From Microvenator marinus (lineage in GTDB: Bacteria; Myxococcota_A; Bradymonadia; Bradymonadales; Bradymonadaceae): a DNA stretch of 64,000 bases. Shown one piece after another: positions 1 through 9,531 of this stretch. The first letter of the stretch is position 1. The number at the start of each line of letters is the position of its first letter. Below the pieces are notes generated by a model. The model searched no databases and was not told the DNA's origin. It saw only the letters and a list, made by a program, of their open reading frames with translations. Where the stretch lies: assembly GCF_007993755.1 (NCBI RefSeq), contig NZ_CP042467.1:5356001-5420000 (forward strand), read 5' to 3'. The position numbers and the translations under genes were made by a program.

Positions 1-3000
1 GAAGCGGTTCACCAAGAGACGGGAGCCGTGGAGATGGCGCTGGCGGGCCTCAAGTTCCCTCCGACCGACCTCAAAGAGACCATTCCTCAGCAGCTCACGA
101 TTTTGAATGCTGCCCGTCAGGCATTGACTCAGACTGAAGTGGACCCCCTCAGAACCGGTGTTTTCCTCGGCACAGAGCCGGACAATGAGGTTTGCCGGTA
201 TGGCCTTAGGTGGAGGCTTCCACACTGGTGCAGACGAATGGGACTAGACCCGGCTGAGCATCAGTCTTGGATCGAACGCAATAAAGACTTGGTGGTGCCT
301 CGCCTGACTTCGGCTGGCGTTGTGGGCACCATGCCCAACATCCCTGCGAATCGCCTGAACAATCAGTTCGATTTAGGTGGGCAGTCGTTTACGGTCTTTG
401 GAGGACCGGCGTCGGGTCAGATTGCGCTTCATTTGGCAGCGCGTGCGATTGAGTCGGGAGAGCTAGATGCTGCGTTGGTCGGGGCCGTGGACATGTGCGC
501 GGACCAGGTCCACAGACGGGCTCAGACGGACTTGGAGCGTGGCCCCGGCGAGGGGCAGCTGGTTGAGGGAGCCGATGCGGCCGTGATGTTGGTCATCAAG
601 CGCGCAACAGATGCTCAGCGGGCAGGGGATACCATCTTGGGCCGCCTCAGTTTGAGTGGTCCGAGCTTTCCTCAGCTTGGTGCGAACCATGCTGCACAAG
701 GACTTAGGGATTTGGCTTTGGGTTATGCCCAGGGACTTAAAACACATTACCAACCGGAAGGCCCAACCTTGAGTTTTCCTGGACATAACCACGTGAAGAT
801 TGAGCCTCTGCCTGGTGGCATGGCTGCGAGACAAACCATGAGCGATATTCAAAAAATGGCGCCTGCGCCGAGCCTTCCTAAAACTGATTGGGTTGAACCC
901 GTGAACTCGGGCGTAAACGTGGGCTCTGTCCATGTCCCTGTAAACGCGGTCCCTGCCCCTGTGAACGCGGGCTCCGTCCGCGTTGAAACCAATGTTGTAC
1001 CGACTCAAAACTTGGAACTCTTGCGAAATAGCCTGTCAGAGATTGGGCAGATGCAGCAACGGTTCTTGGCAGAGCAGAGTGCGTTGTTTCAGCAGTTTAT
1101 GGCTGTTCAATCACAAGGTATGGCCCTGCTTCATGCGGCTCAGAACGGAGTCCAACACGCGCCAGTGTCGGTAAATGGTCCGACGATCAATGGTCCGTCT
1201 TTGAGTTTGCGTTCGGAATCACAACGCACAGAGAGCCCGCGTGTACACTCTATTCCGTCCTCGGCACCCCAAGAGCCTTTAACACCTCCTTCGGCACCTC
1301 AGGCGCCCAAGAACGGAGTGGGTCACGAATCGCAACGTGCGGAGAGCCCGACTATCCACTCCACTCCAGCACCGCAGGTAGTTTCGAAACCAAAACCGAT
1401 TTCGGTACCTCAGGCGCCGAAGAACGCTGTGGGTAAGGAGACGCAACGCGAAGAAAGCCCGCGTGTAGAGGTTCAAGCGTCGCACGGCATCAAGTTCGAC
1501 GAGTGGCGCGAGCCCATCGGGCCCACCTGGGGTTTTGAAGAGCTCAAGATTCACGCGTCTGGAAAGATCAGCGAAATCTACGGAGACATTTTCAAAGTTC
1601 AGGACGACTTCCACCGTCAGGTGCGCATGCCGGAGCCGCCGCTCCTGCTTGCTGACCGAGTCACCGGGATGGACGCTGAGCCTGGCTCCATGAAAACAGG
1701 TACCATCTGGACCGAGACCGACCTCAGACCCGACGCGTGGTACCTGCACGAAGGCCACGTCCCACCCGGCATCATGATCGAGTCGGGCCAAGCGGACTTG
1801 ATGCTCATCTCCTACCTTGGCGTAGACTTTACGAACAAGAGTGAGCGCATCTACCGACTACTCGGATGCGAACTGACCTACTTCGGTGGCATGCCCAAAG
1901 CCGGCGACACCATGGAGTACCAAATCGTGCTCGATGGTCACGCCAAACAAGGCGGTACTCGCCTCATGTTCTTCCATTACGACTGTCGCGTAGATGGCGA
2001 GGTTCGCCTCGCGGTCAGAAAGGGGCAGGCGGGATTCTTCACTGACGAAGAGCTTGCGAACTCCGAAGGGTGTTTGTGGAAGCCCGAGACCCAAGAGATC
2101 AAGGCTGACGCTACCGTTGATGCACCTTTCGCGATGTGTACTCGTGAGACTTTTGACGCGGACCAAATCCGCGCGTTTGCCGACGGCCGTCCTTGGGATT
2201 GTTTTGGAGAGGGCTTCGAAGTCTCGAAGACGCATACCCGAACGCCTCGGATCCAAAACGGAAAGATGCTCTTCCACGACAATATCGAGATCAAGATCCC
2301 GGGCCGGGATGCTCAAGCAGGGCCGTGGAATCGGGGCTATTTGAAGTCCACTTGGGAGGTAGATCCCGACCATTGGTTCTTCGACGGGCACTTCAAGAAC
2401 GACCCGTGTATGCCGGGCACCCTGATGTTTGACGGATGTCTTCAGGCGATGGCGTTCTACATGGCGGCGCAGGGCATCACCCTTGAGCGCGATGGCTGGC
2501 GCTTTGAGCTCGTCCCAGAGATTCCGTACCAACTCAGCTGCCGTGGCCAGGTGACCCCTCAGGCCAAAGTTCTTACCTATGAGATTTTCGTAGAAGAGTT
2601 TGTGGCAGGGCCAATCCCCACAATCTATGCGGATTTGCTCTGCACCGTTGATGGCCTAAAGGCCTTCCATGCCCGCCGGGTAGGACTGCAGCTCATCCCG
2701 AGTTGGCCGCTCGATGAGGGCAGTAAGCTCCTTGACGGCTACGTCGAGAAAGAAGGCGTTGCCACTGCCAACGGCTTCCCATTTGACTATCGCTCCATGC
2801 TCGCCTGTGCAAACGGCCGCCCGTCTGAGGCTTTCGGTCCGATTTACGACCGGTTTGACTCACACATACGCGTCGCGCGCCTTCCAAACCCGCCGTATCA
2901 CTTTGTGACTCGGGTTTCGCGACTTGAGGGCGAGATCGGCTCGATGCAGAAGGGAATGGAAGTGGATATCGAGTACGATATCCCGGCCGACGCCTGGTAT

Positions 3001-5952
3001 TTTGACGAGAATGGCTGCCGAAACATGCCGTTTGCGGTCTTGCTCGAGGCGGCGCTTCAGCCGTGTGGCTGGCTCGCTTCATATCTCGGCTGCGCGCTGA
3101 CCGTCGATCGCGAGCTCTTCTTCCGAAACCTCGATGGCACCGGTACTTTGCACGTGGACTTGCTTCCCGACGCCGGCACCATGGTTACCAAAGTCAAGAG
3201 CACGAATATCTCCAAGACCGGTCCGATGATCATCGTCGGTTTTGAGGTCGAGTGTTTGATTGGTGATACGCTGGTCTACGACTTGAAGACGGTCTTTGGA
3301 TTCTTCCCCGCGGAAGCTCTGCAAAACCAGATTGGACTTCCGACCACAGACGAGCAGCGCGCGTTGTTGAACGCCGAGCCGCTCAACGCCGTCAACCTTA
3401 AGGACCGTCCAAAAGGCTATTGGGAGAATGCACGACCTAAGCTCGCCGAGCCGATGTTGTTGATGATCGACCGTGTGGCCTATTTTGACCCGAAAGGCGG
3501 GCCGGCGGGACTTGGAGCGCTCCGCGCCGAGAAAGACGTAGACCCTGGCGAGTGGTTCTTTAAGGCTCACTTCTTCCAGGACCCGGTGCAACCTGGGTCA
3601 TTGGGGATCGAGGCGATGATCCAACTCCTTCAGTTCTACATGCTCGAAACTGGTATGGACGAAGGCATTGAGAATCCGCGTTTTGAGACCTTGAGTCACG
3701 CTCATGAGATGACTTGGAAGTACCGCGGACAGGTGATTCCGAAGAATAAGCTGATCCAGACCACCATCGAGATCACCGAGACCGGACGCGACGAAGACGG
3801 TGTTTATGCTGTGTGTAATGCCTCCCTATGGGTGGACAGCAAGCGCATCTATGAAGCCTTCAATATGGGCATGCGTATCGTGAGCGGGGGAGGGGGCGAA
3901 AGGCGCACTCTGACCCTGGATCCGGCTAAGGACACATGGCTCAACGACCATTGTCCGACCTACACGTTGCCCGCTCTTCCGATGATGAGCATGGTGGACT
4001 TGCTTGCACAGGGAGCATGCACGGCCGACCAGGTCACCCGCCTCGAAGACGTACGAATCAAGGGCTGGCTTGCCCTCGACGGTGCCAAAGAAGTCTGGAC
4101 CGAGCGAAGTGGCGAGCAGGTCAAACTCCTCGTTGCAGGGGCCGATGGGCCTCGTGAGGTGGCAAGTGCGCGCGTGATTACTGGCGAATTTACGGCACGT
4201 CCCGTACCGCTAAAGCCACTCAAGGGTGAGAAGATTAGTGGGCAAGAGGTCTATCAAAGTGGAAACCTCTTCCATGGCCCCGCGTTCCAGATCCTGCAGG
4301 ATATGGTGCGCACGGCTGAGGGAGCGACGTCTTGGTTGAGTGCTGCTGGGCCGGCCGATATGCAAGGTCGCGTTAATGGCTTGCTCCTTGACGGTGCGAC
4401 TCACTCAATTCCTCACGATAACCTCCAGATTTGGGGTGATAAATACGAGGCTGATAAAGTCGCGTATCCGGCCTTGATTCCGGAGATTAGGTTCTTTGGA
4501 CCCACGCCAACCTCGGGAACGATTCGTTGCGAAGTTCGTCCTGACGGCTTCATGGGCAGTCCGGATTTCCCGGCGTTCAAAGTCCAACTCATCGATGAAT
4601 CCGGCGTCTGGTGCCAAATGCGCCTGGTTGAGGCGTGTTTTCCAAAGGGAACTCTGGGCTCAGCAGATCCAGCTGACCGACAGCGCTTTTTGAGGGACCG
4701 CGAATACGTCGAGGGCGTCCGAATCTCTAGCGCTCAAGGCGAAGATACCTTTGTGACCGAGGCGGACATCAAAGCCGTGGATTGGTTTCCCGGCACGGTA
4801 GATGCCGTCTATGGTTTGAAAAACTCCAGCTCTGCTCTGACCAAAGTTCAACAAATCGGGATCAAAGAGCATATTGCTGCAGCGCACAAAATCCATCCTG
4901 GGGTGCTTCCCGATGCATTGCCACTAACCAAGTTCAAGCTCGAGGCGCGACAGTCCGGCTCCGAGGTCACGGTCAAAGGTGACCCTAACGGAAAGCTAGA
5001 TATCAAGAGCGTTCGGGAGTTCTGGACTCAGTGGTTTGACCGCGATCCTTGGCCTGTAGAGGACCTCTATTACGGGCTGATTGAGCGTTTTGTGCGCCGC
5101 ATCATCGTCACCGATCCAAAGGCATTAGAAGCCATCAAAGGCCAAAGTACGCTCTTCCTTGCGAACCATCAGATTGGTGTAGAGTCCTTGCTCTTTTCCG
5201 TCATCGCGTCGGGCCTCACGGAGGTTCCCACCGTGACTCTCGCAAAGATCGAGCACAAGTACACATGGCTTGGTAAACTCATCGACCTCTGCTTCCGTTA
5301 TCCTGAAGTAAGAGACCCCAAGGTCATCACGTTCTTCGATCGCGAAGACAAGGCGTCCTTGCCGGCGATCATCAACGAACTCGCCGTGGAGATGGCGGGC
5401 CCGGGGCGCTCGGTCATGGTGCATATCGAAGGCACACGTTCGCTAGAATGCAGGACACCTGTGCAAAAGATGAGTGGGGCGTTCATCGATATGGCGCTCG
5501 GCGTCAACGCGCCCATCGTTCCGGTGCGCTTTGTGGGCGGGTTACCCGTGGATCCTTTGGAAAAACGAATCGAATTCCCCATCGGAATGGGCAAACAAGA
5601 TATCTACTTCGGACGCCCGATCATGCCTGAGGAGCTTTCGAAGCTGCATTACGGCGCTCGAAAAGAGCTCGTGGTGTCGAGCATCAATGAGCTTGGGCCA
5701 CCCAATTCAATCGAAGAACCCATCACCGGTGATCCAGACTTTGCAGCGAAAGTGGACGCTTGGATGGACTCGCACCCCGGCGTCTTGCACGAACACGCGA
5801 CGCTTCGAGAAATGCTCGCCGAGCTCGCTCAGCCAGGCGAGGAAGTCGCCAGATTGCTCGCTGCCAAGTCGGCCGAAGACATCGACGCCTCTGCGCCAAA
5901 GGGCGCATGGCTAAGAGAGTTTGCGGAGCAGTTGATAGGCAAGAAGGCTTAA
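1..5952 (+). CDS. pfaC: PfaC-like PUFA synthase subunit, 5'-truncated by window edge
   Basis: Multidomain iterative lipid synthase. The first codon offered is GTG at 28, but the frame is open to base 1 and the first domain is headless, so the gene starts upstream; residues here count from that GTG. A ketosynthase-fold chain-length factor comes first (about 1-260), with the active-site Cys position reading Pro in FGGPASGQIALHLA (about 124-137). A Pro/Gln-rich linker follows (270-490). Four FabA-like hot-dog folds follow, marked near 569, 781 (WFFDGHF), 988 and 1174 (WFFKAHF), matching the known pseudoDH-DH tetradomain. Next is a PKS-type dehydratase with H1308 and D1455 and an FHGPAFQ motif near 1415. 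Last is a PlsC-like acyltransferase with NH at 1713-1714 and EGTRS at 1801. A C-terminal acylglycerolphosphate acyltransferase is a known trait of terrestrial myxobacterial Pfa3. Its NHx4D motif reads NHx4E here. Confidence 0.9.
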   Translation, partial: EAVHQETGAVEMALAGLKFPPTDLKETIPQQLTILNAARQALTQTEVDPLRTGVFLGTEPDNEVCRYGLRWRLPHWCRRMGLDPAEHQSWIERNKDLVVPRLTSAGVVGTMPNIPANRLNNQFDLGGQSFTVFGGPASGQIALHLAARAIESGELDAALVGAVDMCADQVHRRAQTDLERGPGEGQLVEGADAAVMLVIKRATDAQRAGDTILGRLSLSGPSFPQLGANHAAQGLRDLALGYAQGLKTHYQPEGPTLSFPGHNHVKIEPLPGGMAARQTMSDIQKMAPAPSLPKTDWVEPVNSGVNVGSVHVPVNAVPAPVNAGSVRVETNVVPTQNLELLRNSLSEIGQMQQRFLAEQSALFQQFMAVQSQGMALLHAAQNGVQHAPVSVNGPTINGPSLSLRSESQRTESPRVHSIPSSAPQEPLTPPSAPQAPKNGVGHESQRAESPTIHSTPAPQVVSKPKPISVPQAPKNAVGKETQREESPRVEVQASHGIKFDEWREPIGPTWGFEELKIHASGKISEIYGDIFKVQDDFHRQVRMPEPPLLLADRVTGMDAEPGSMKTGTIWTETDLRPDAWYLHEGHVPPGIMIESGQADLMLISYLGVDFTNKSERIYRLLGCELTYFGGMPKAGDTMEYQIVLDGHAKQGGTRLMFFHYDCRVDGEVRLAVRKGQAGFFTDEELANSEGCLWKPETQEIKADATVDAPFAMCTRETFDADQIRAFADGRPWDCFGEGFEVSKTHTRTPRIQNGKMLFHDNIEIKIPGRDAQAGPWNRGYLKSTWEVDPDHWFFDGHFKNDPCMPGTLMFDGCLQAMAFYMAAQGITLERDGWRFELVPEIPYQLSCRGQVTPQAKVLTYEIFVEEFVAGPIPTIYADLLCTVDGLKAFHARRVGLQLIPSWPLDEGSKLLDGYVEKEGVATANGFPFDYRSMLACANGRPSEAFGPIYDRFDSHIRVARLPNPPYHFVTRVSRLEGEIGSMQKGMEVDIEYDIPADAWYFDENGCRNMPFAVLLEAALQPCGWLASYLGCALTVDRELFFRNLDGTGTLHVDLLPDAGTMVTKVKSTNISKTGPMIIVGFEVECLIGDTLVYDLKTVFGFFPAEALQNQIGLPTTDEQRALLNAEPLNAVNLKDRPKGYWENARPKLAEPMLLMIDRVAYFDPKGGPAGLGALRAEKDVDPGEWFFKAHFFQDPVQPGSLGIEAMIQLLQFYMLETGMDEGIENPRFETLSHAHEMTWKYRGQVIPKNKLIQTTIEITETGRDEDGVYAVCNASLWVDSKRIYEAFNMGMRIVSGGGGERRTLTLDPAKDTWLNDHCPTYTLPALPMMSMVDLLAQGACTADQVTRLEDVRIKGWLALDGAKEVWTERSGEQVKLLVAGADGPREVASARVITGEFTARPVPLKPLKGEKISGQEVYQSGNLFHGPAFQILQDMVRTAEGATSWLSAAGPADMQGRVNGLLLDGATHSIPHDNLQIWGDKYEADKVAYPALIPEIRFFGPTPTSGTIRCEVRPDGFMGSPDFPAFKVQLIDESGVWCQMRLVEACFPKGTLGSADPADRQRFLRDREYVEGVRISSAQGEDTFVTEADIKAVDWFPGTVDAVYGLKNSSSALTKVQQIGIKEHIAAAHKIHPGVLPDALPLTKFKLEARQSGSEVTVKGDPNGKLDIKSVREFWTQWFDRDPWPVEDLYYGLIERFVRRIIVTDPKALEAIKGQSTLFLANHQIGVESLLFSVIASGLTEVPTVTLAKIEHKYTWLGKLIDLCFRYPEVRDPKVITFFDREDKASLPAIINELAVEMAGPGRSVMVHIEGTRSLECRTPVQKMSGAFIDMALGVNAPIVPVRFVGGLPVDPLEKRIEFPIGMGKQDIYFGRPIMPEELSKLHYGARKELVVSSINELGPPNSIEEPITGDPDFAAKVDAWMDSHPGVLHEHATLREMLAELAQPGEEVARLLAAKSAEDIDASAPKGAWLREFAEQLIGKKA
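917..935 (+). repeat. Palindromic element copy 1 (in-frame in PfaC linker)
   Basis: Arms ACGTGG and CCATGT (one G-U pair if transcribed) enclose the loop GCTCTGT. The copy lies in frame in the low-complexity linker of the PfaC-like protein, where it encodes part of VNVGSVHVPVN. The same loop recurs near 971, 13185, 14944, 15011 and 55330. Confidence 0.55.
964..984 (+). repeat. Palindromic element copy 2 (in-frame in PfaC linker)
   Basis: Perfect 7-bp arms AACGCGG and CCGCGTT enclose GCTCCGT, a one-base variant of the common loop. It encodes part of VNAGSVRVETN and follows copy 1 by 28 bases, giving the linker a VN-x-GSV-x-V repeat. Confidence 0.6.
1223..1247 (-). repeat. Degenerate palindromic element copy in PfaC linker
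   Basis: The 15-mer GAGCCCGCGTGTACA at 1233-1247 is identical to the one at 15014-15028, preceded by AACGC as in that copy. It encodes part of SQRTESPRVHS. Weaker versions occur around 1332-1352 (SQRAESPTIHS) and 1445-1470 (TQREESPRVEV), so the linker carries three diverged copies in this orientation. Confidence 0.4.
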
Positions 5953-8060
5953 GACTTCATGGAGAGTCCTATCCGGCCTCTTTTTGCGTCGATCGACGAA
6001 ATCTTCACATCCACAACCTGCCCGATACTCAAGACTTCATAAGGGTTCTTTACGAAGTGGTCGGCCATTTCACTGACGTGGACTAGCCCATCTTGTTTGA
6101 CGCCAATGTCCACAAAGGCGCCGAAATCAACCACGTTTCGGACGGTCCCTTTGAGGCGCATTCCTACGCGCAAATCATCCATACTCATGACATCGGAGCG
6201 CAGCTGCGGCGCGTCCAACTCCTGGCGCGGGTCGCGTCCTGGGCGAATCAGAGCCTCCATCACGTCTCGAAGGGTATGCGGGCCTACGCCGTGCTCGTCG
6301 GCCAACTTCACGACCACCGCGCGCGTTTCGGGGCTTGGGTCAGCGAGCGTCTTTTCCAGCGCTGCACTGGCAAACTCGAGCTTGAGCGCTTTCAGAACCG
6401 CTTTGGCAAAACCGTAGTTTTCGGGGTGAATTCCCGTCCAGTCGAGCGGCTCCTTTCCGTCGCGAATCCTCAAGAATCCGGCACATTGCTCGAAGGTCTT
6501 TGCGCCCAAACCTTTGACCTTTTTGAGGTCCGCACGACTCTTAAAAGGGCCGTTCTCGTTTCTGTGCGCCACTATCCTGGACGCGAGCACAGGGCCGATA
6601 CCCGCTACACGCGCCAGGAGCGATTCTGACGCAGAGTTCAGATCAACCCCGACGCTGTTGACCACGTCTTCGACTACCGCATCTAGAGAGTCCTGAAGGC
6701 GATTCTGATTCACGTCATGTTGATACATGCCGACCCCGATACTTTTGGGGTCTATCTTAACTAGCTCAGCTAAGGGGTCTTGAACGCGCCTCGCGATTGA
6801 GACGGCGCCGCGGATGCTCACATCGAGGTCGGGAAACTCTTCTCGGGCCACATCGGACGCCGAGTAAACGCTCGCGCCGGCCTCGTCCACCACCAGGTAC
6901 TGAACCCCGTTTGACACGGCCTTGGCCACTACTTCTTCGGTCTCACGACTACCGGTGCCATTCCCGATGGCGACGATATCGATTTGAAATCGCCGGATGA
7001 AGTCTTGAATCTCCTTCGGAGCATTGGCAGCGCGGCCATCATGGACGTAGATCTGACCGGTCCCCAGAAGTTTTCCGGTAGCGTCCACAGCGGCGAGCTT
7101 ACAACCGGTTCTCATGCCTGGGTCTACGCCAAGCACTCGTTTTCCAACCAGTGGAGGCTGAAGGAGCAAATTCTTCAAATTGACCCCGAACACACTAATC
7201 GCGTGCTCATCCGCGGCCTTCTCAACCTCACCTCTTAAATCGCGCTCAATTGTAGGGTGAATCAGCCGTTTGAAAGCGTCTGTCGCAGCCTCGTCCATGA
7301 TGCGTCGTGCGGGCCCTCGGGCGCGATTCACGTGCCGAGAGATCCACTCCACAAGTCTCTCTTCGTCCACCTCGAGCCCCGCGCTCAAGACTTTTTCCGC
7401 CTCCGCGCGCCGAATCGCGAGGACCTGATGCGGGCGGGTTCGTGAAATCGGCGAGGCGAACTCGTAGTACATTTCGTACTTTGGATCGGGGTCGGCCCCA
7501 CGGCGCTTTTTGGCTATCAGCCTGCCGTACTTTCGAGCGTTGGTGCGCGAGTAGTCACGGACATCGGCGTCGTCGGAGATTTCTTCGGCGATGATATCGC
7601 GCGCTCCCTCGATTACGGCTTGAGCGTCGGGGTAGTCATCACAGACATATTTGCTCGCGAGGCCTTGAAAGTCTCGGTCGGCCTTGATGGCGTTGGCGAC
7701 CGGCTCTAGGCCAGCCTCAATAGCCTTCTTGGCACGTGTGATGCGCCGAGGCTTGAAGGGCGCATAGAGGTCTTCGAGGCGTTCAATCGAGTCCGCGGAT
7801 GACAAGGACTTCTTGAGCTTGGGGTTCAGTTTCCCCTGATCATCGATCGACTTAAGGATATACGCGCGCCGGTCTTCGAGGGCCTTGAGTTCCCCGGAAA
7901 CTCTAGCAATATCTCGAATCTGAACCTCGTCTAATCCGCCGGTTGCTTCTTTGCGGTAGCGGGCGATAAACGGAACCGTGTTGCCGTCATCGAGCAGGCC
8001 AAGCGTGGCCTTGACGTTGCGTAGGTCCAACGAAAGTTCTCGAGCAATTCTATCTTCCAT
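5949..8060 (-). CDS. tex: Tex family RNA-binding transcription accessory protein
   Basis: Cytoplasmic nucleic-acid-binding protein of about 703 residues, close to the usual Tex length (about 770). The N-terminal Tex helical region starts MEDRIARELSLDLRNVKATL. It is followed by a YqgF/RNase H-like fold (RVLGVDPGMRTGCKLA), helix-hairpin-helix repeats (VAGIGPVLASRIVAHR, VKGLGAKTFEQCAGFLRI) and a C-terminal S1 domain (VRNVVDFGAFVDIGVKQDGL to GLSMKS). Of several in-frame starts, ATG 8060 is preferred because AGAGAG lies about 6 nt upstream; ATG 8066 directly abuts it. Its stop overlaps the stop of the convergent PfaC gene within TTAA (5949-5952). Transcribed divergently from the lipoprotein gene at 8121. 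Confidence 0.95.
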   Translation of the reverse strand: MEDRIARELSLDLRNVKATLGLLDDGNTVPFIARYRKEATGGLDEVQIRDIARVSGELKALEDRRAYILKSIDDQGKLNPKLKKSLSSADSIERLEDLYAPFKPRRITRAKKAIEAGLEPVANAIKADRDFQGLASKYVCDDYPDAQAVIEGARDIIAEEISDDADVRDYSRTNARKYGRLIAKKRRGADPDPKYEMYYEFASPISRTRPHQVLAIRRAEAEKVLSAGLEVDEERLVEWISRHVNRARGPARRIMDEAATDAFKRLIHPTIERDLRGEVEKAADEHAISVFGVNLKNLLLQPPLVGKRVLGVDPGMRTGCKLAAVDATGKLLGTGQIYVHDGRAANAPKEIQDFIRRFQIDIVAIGNGTGSRETEEVVAKAVSNGVQYLVVDEAGASVYSASDVAREEFPDLDVSIRGAVSIARRVQDPLAELVKIDPKSIGVGMYQHDVNQNRLQDSLDAVVEDVVNSVGVDLNSASESLLARVAGIGPVLASRIVAHRNENGPFKSRADLKKVKGLGAKTFEQCAGFLRIRDGKEPLDWTGIHPENYGFAKAVLKALKLEFASAALEKTLADPSPETRAVVVKLADEHGVGPHTLRDVMEALIRPGRDPRQELDAPQLRSDVMSMDDLRVGMRLKGTVRNVVDFGAFVDIGVKQDGLVHVSEMADHFVKNPYEVLSIGQVVDVKISSIDAKRGRIGLSMKS

Positions 8061-8120
8061 AATCATCTCTCTAGACAGGTACCAGGTTGTGCCTGAGTGC
8101 AAAGCATCTATACTCAGAGA

Positions 8121-8462
8121 ATGTATCGCAAAACAGCATTAACTTTCGCCATGGCTTTGACTTCAACGGCCATTTTCTCGTGCCAAACATCCGAGTCAGG
8201 AAAAGAGGCTCCCGTCAAACCGGGTTCGTTTCAGAAAGTGACTGGCATCGCCGAGGTCAAAGCCGGCAACTCTGAGGACGTCTTGGTCTTGCAAGACGTC
8301 AACACTCAGTCAGAGTACTGCCTCAAGAATGCCAATTTTGAAGTCGGGCAACGAGTGGAATATGAGGGTGAAGCCCGTGCCGTGCTCCCTTTTAAAAGCG
8401 AGCATTGTATGGAGTTGAAGGATGCAAAAGTCGAGGCGATGGCGGCGCCCGTGGGTGAATAA
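8121..8462 (+). CDS. Small predicted lipoprotein
   Basis: 113 residues, unrecognised. MYRKTALTFAMALTSTAIFS-C is a lipoprotein signal with lipobox AIFSC, so it is probably anchored in the outer membrane or periplasm. The mature part (TGIAEVKAGNSEDVLVLQDV, then two short Cys-containing strands) looks like a single small beta-rich, perhaps OB-like, domain with two cysteines that could pair. ATG 8121 is chosen over an upstream ATG at 8097 because the signal peptide then begins correctly. First gene of a compact trio (8121, 8455, 9123) joined by start/stop overlaps. Confidence 0.7.
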   Translation: MYRKTALTFAMALTSTAIFSCQTSESGKEAPVKPGSFQKVTGIAEVKAGNSEDVLVLQDVNTQSEYCLKNANFEVGQRVEYEGEARAVLPFKSEHCMELKDAKVEAMAAPVGE

Positions 8463-9126
8463 TCGCAGAGCCGTGCTGGCTTTGATCCTGCTGGCACCGG
8501 CGTGCGGCACCCAGTTGTGTCAGCCCGAGGAGCCGCCAACGTATTCGGAAATCACCTACTTGCACTACAAGCAGCCGAATCGAGATGCGTCATATCCATC
8601 GTTCAAAGTTTTGATGGCTTCCGAAGACGGTACGTATGTGGAAGACGATGAAATAGGGCTTCCGTATCCCCACACTCATCAGTGGGGAAAGGCTCTGAAA
8701 ATTTTGATTCAAAGCCGGTACAATGCGACTTGGCGCCACACGAGCCACTCGGTGGAAAAAGTAATCTGGGAAAAAGAAGTTTTGCAGGGACCTGTGAGGC
8801 TCCATGGTATCTCGGCTCCATATTTTGGAGCGGACAGGAGATCTTTCATCGACGAGAAGAGGCTCGATTGCGGGGCGCCGGAGGTCTGCGCACAACTCGA
8901 TGGAGCCATCCAAAATGGCAAGAAGTTCGACCTCATTTTCGAATTCGGAACATCGGCGGACGCGCCACTCCTAGTCGTCGGTATCGAGGAACCCACGTGT
9001 TACTCGAGCCTAGACTGCGGGATACGCGAAGAGTGTTGTCAGTTGGAGGGTAGGGAGGTTTGCGTCGAAGACTTAGCCTGCCCAGAAGGGCAAGGGTTCA
9101 GCTTTGGAAAGGTGGAGTCCCAATGA
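8455..9126 (+). CDS. Predicted lipoprotein with Cys-rich C-terminus
   Basis: About 223 residues, unrecognised. The suggested start is GTG 8455, which overlaps the previous stop (TAA 8460-8462) and places NNRRAVLALILLAPAC as a clean lipoprotein signal (lipobox APAC). ATG 8422 would add 11 Arg/Trp-rich residues overlapping the previous gene. The centre (about 30-180) is soluble alpha/beta. The C-terminus has clustered cysteines in CYSSLDCGIREECCQ and VCVEDLACPEG, consistent with a small disulfide-bonded knob. Overlaps the next gene at ATGA (9123-9126), so the three genes are probably translationally coupled. Confidence 0.75.
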   Translation: MNNRRAVLALILLAPACGTQLCQPEEPPTYSEITYLHYKQPNRDASYPSFKVLMASEDGTYVEDDEIGLPYPHTHQWGKALKILIQSRYNATWRHTSHSVEKVIWEKEVLQGPVRLHGISAPYFGADRRSFIDEKRLDCGAPEVCAQLDGAIQNGKKFDLIFEFGTSADAPLLVVGIEEPTCYSSLDCGIREECCQLEGREVCVEDLACPEGQGFSFGKVESQ

Positions 9127-9530
9127 GTGGCACGACTTGGATGGTTGTAGGGCTGGTAATTCATACGCTCTACTTTTGTGTGACCACCCTCTGGACTCGT
9201 GAGTTTTACCGGATTCAGGAGTCCAACAATCACATATTCGCTCATGTGTTGGTCGGCTCAGTACTAGCGTCGGTTGGGATCGCTCTTGCGAATCTAATGG
9301 GGCCAGAGTTCTGGTATGGTTCCACGTACCTCATGATGCCGTGGGTCTACCTCATCTTGTGCAAAACACTCTCGGCACTGACGAAACGCATCTACTCAAG
9401 ACCACTGATCTTTGCTGTCAAGAACAACATGATGGCGCCTGAAACCCGTGATGCCAAAGCGTGGGATTACGTAGTCTCATTCTTCCTCCTACTGACGCCT
9501 CTCGTGATTCCTCCGGCGATTTTCGAGTAA
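9123..9530 (+). CDS. Small polytopic membrane protein
   Basis: 135 residues starting MSGTTWMVVGLVIH at ATG 9123, which overlaps the preceding TGA (ATGA) and has GGTGGAG upstream. Three or four hydrophobic helices: about 5-25, 43-62, 68-85 and 112-133. No catalytic motif is visible and the family is not recognised. Co-transcribed with the two lipoproteins upstream, so a joint envelope role is plausible but unproven. Its stop lies 1 nt from the stop of the convergent gene at 9532. Confidence 0.75.
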   Translation: MSGTTWMVVGLVIHTLYFCVTTLWTREFYRIQESNNHIFAHVLVGSVLASVGIALANLMGPEFWYGSTYLMMPWVYLILCKTLSALTKRIYSRPLIFAVKNNMMAPETRDAKAWDYVVSFFLLLTPLVIPPAIFE

Positions 9531-9531
9531 C

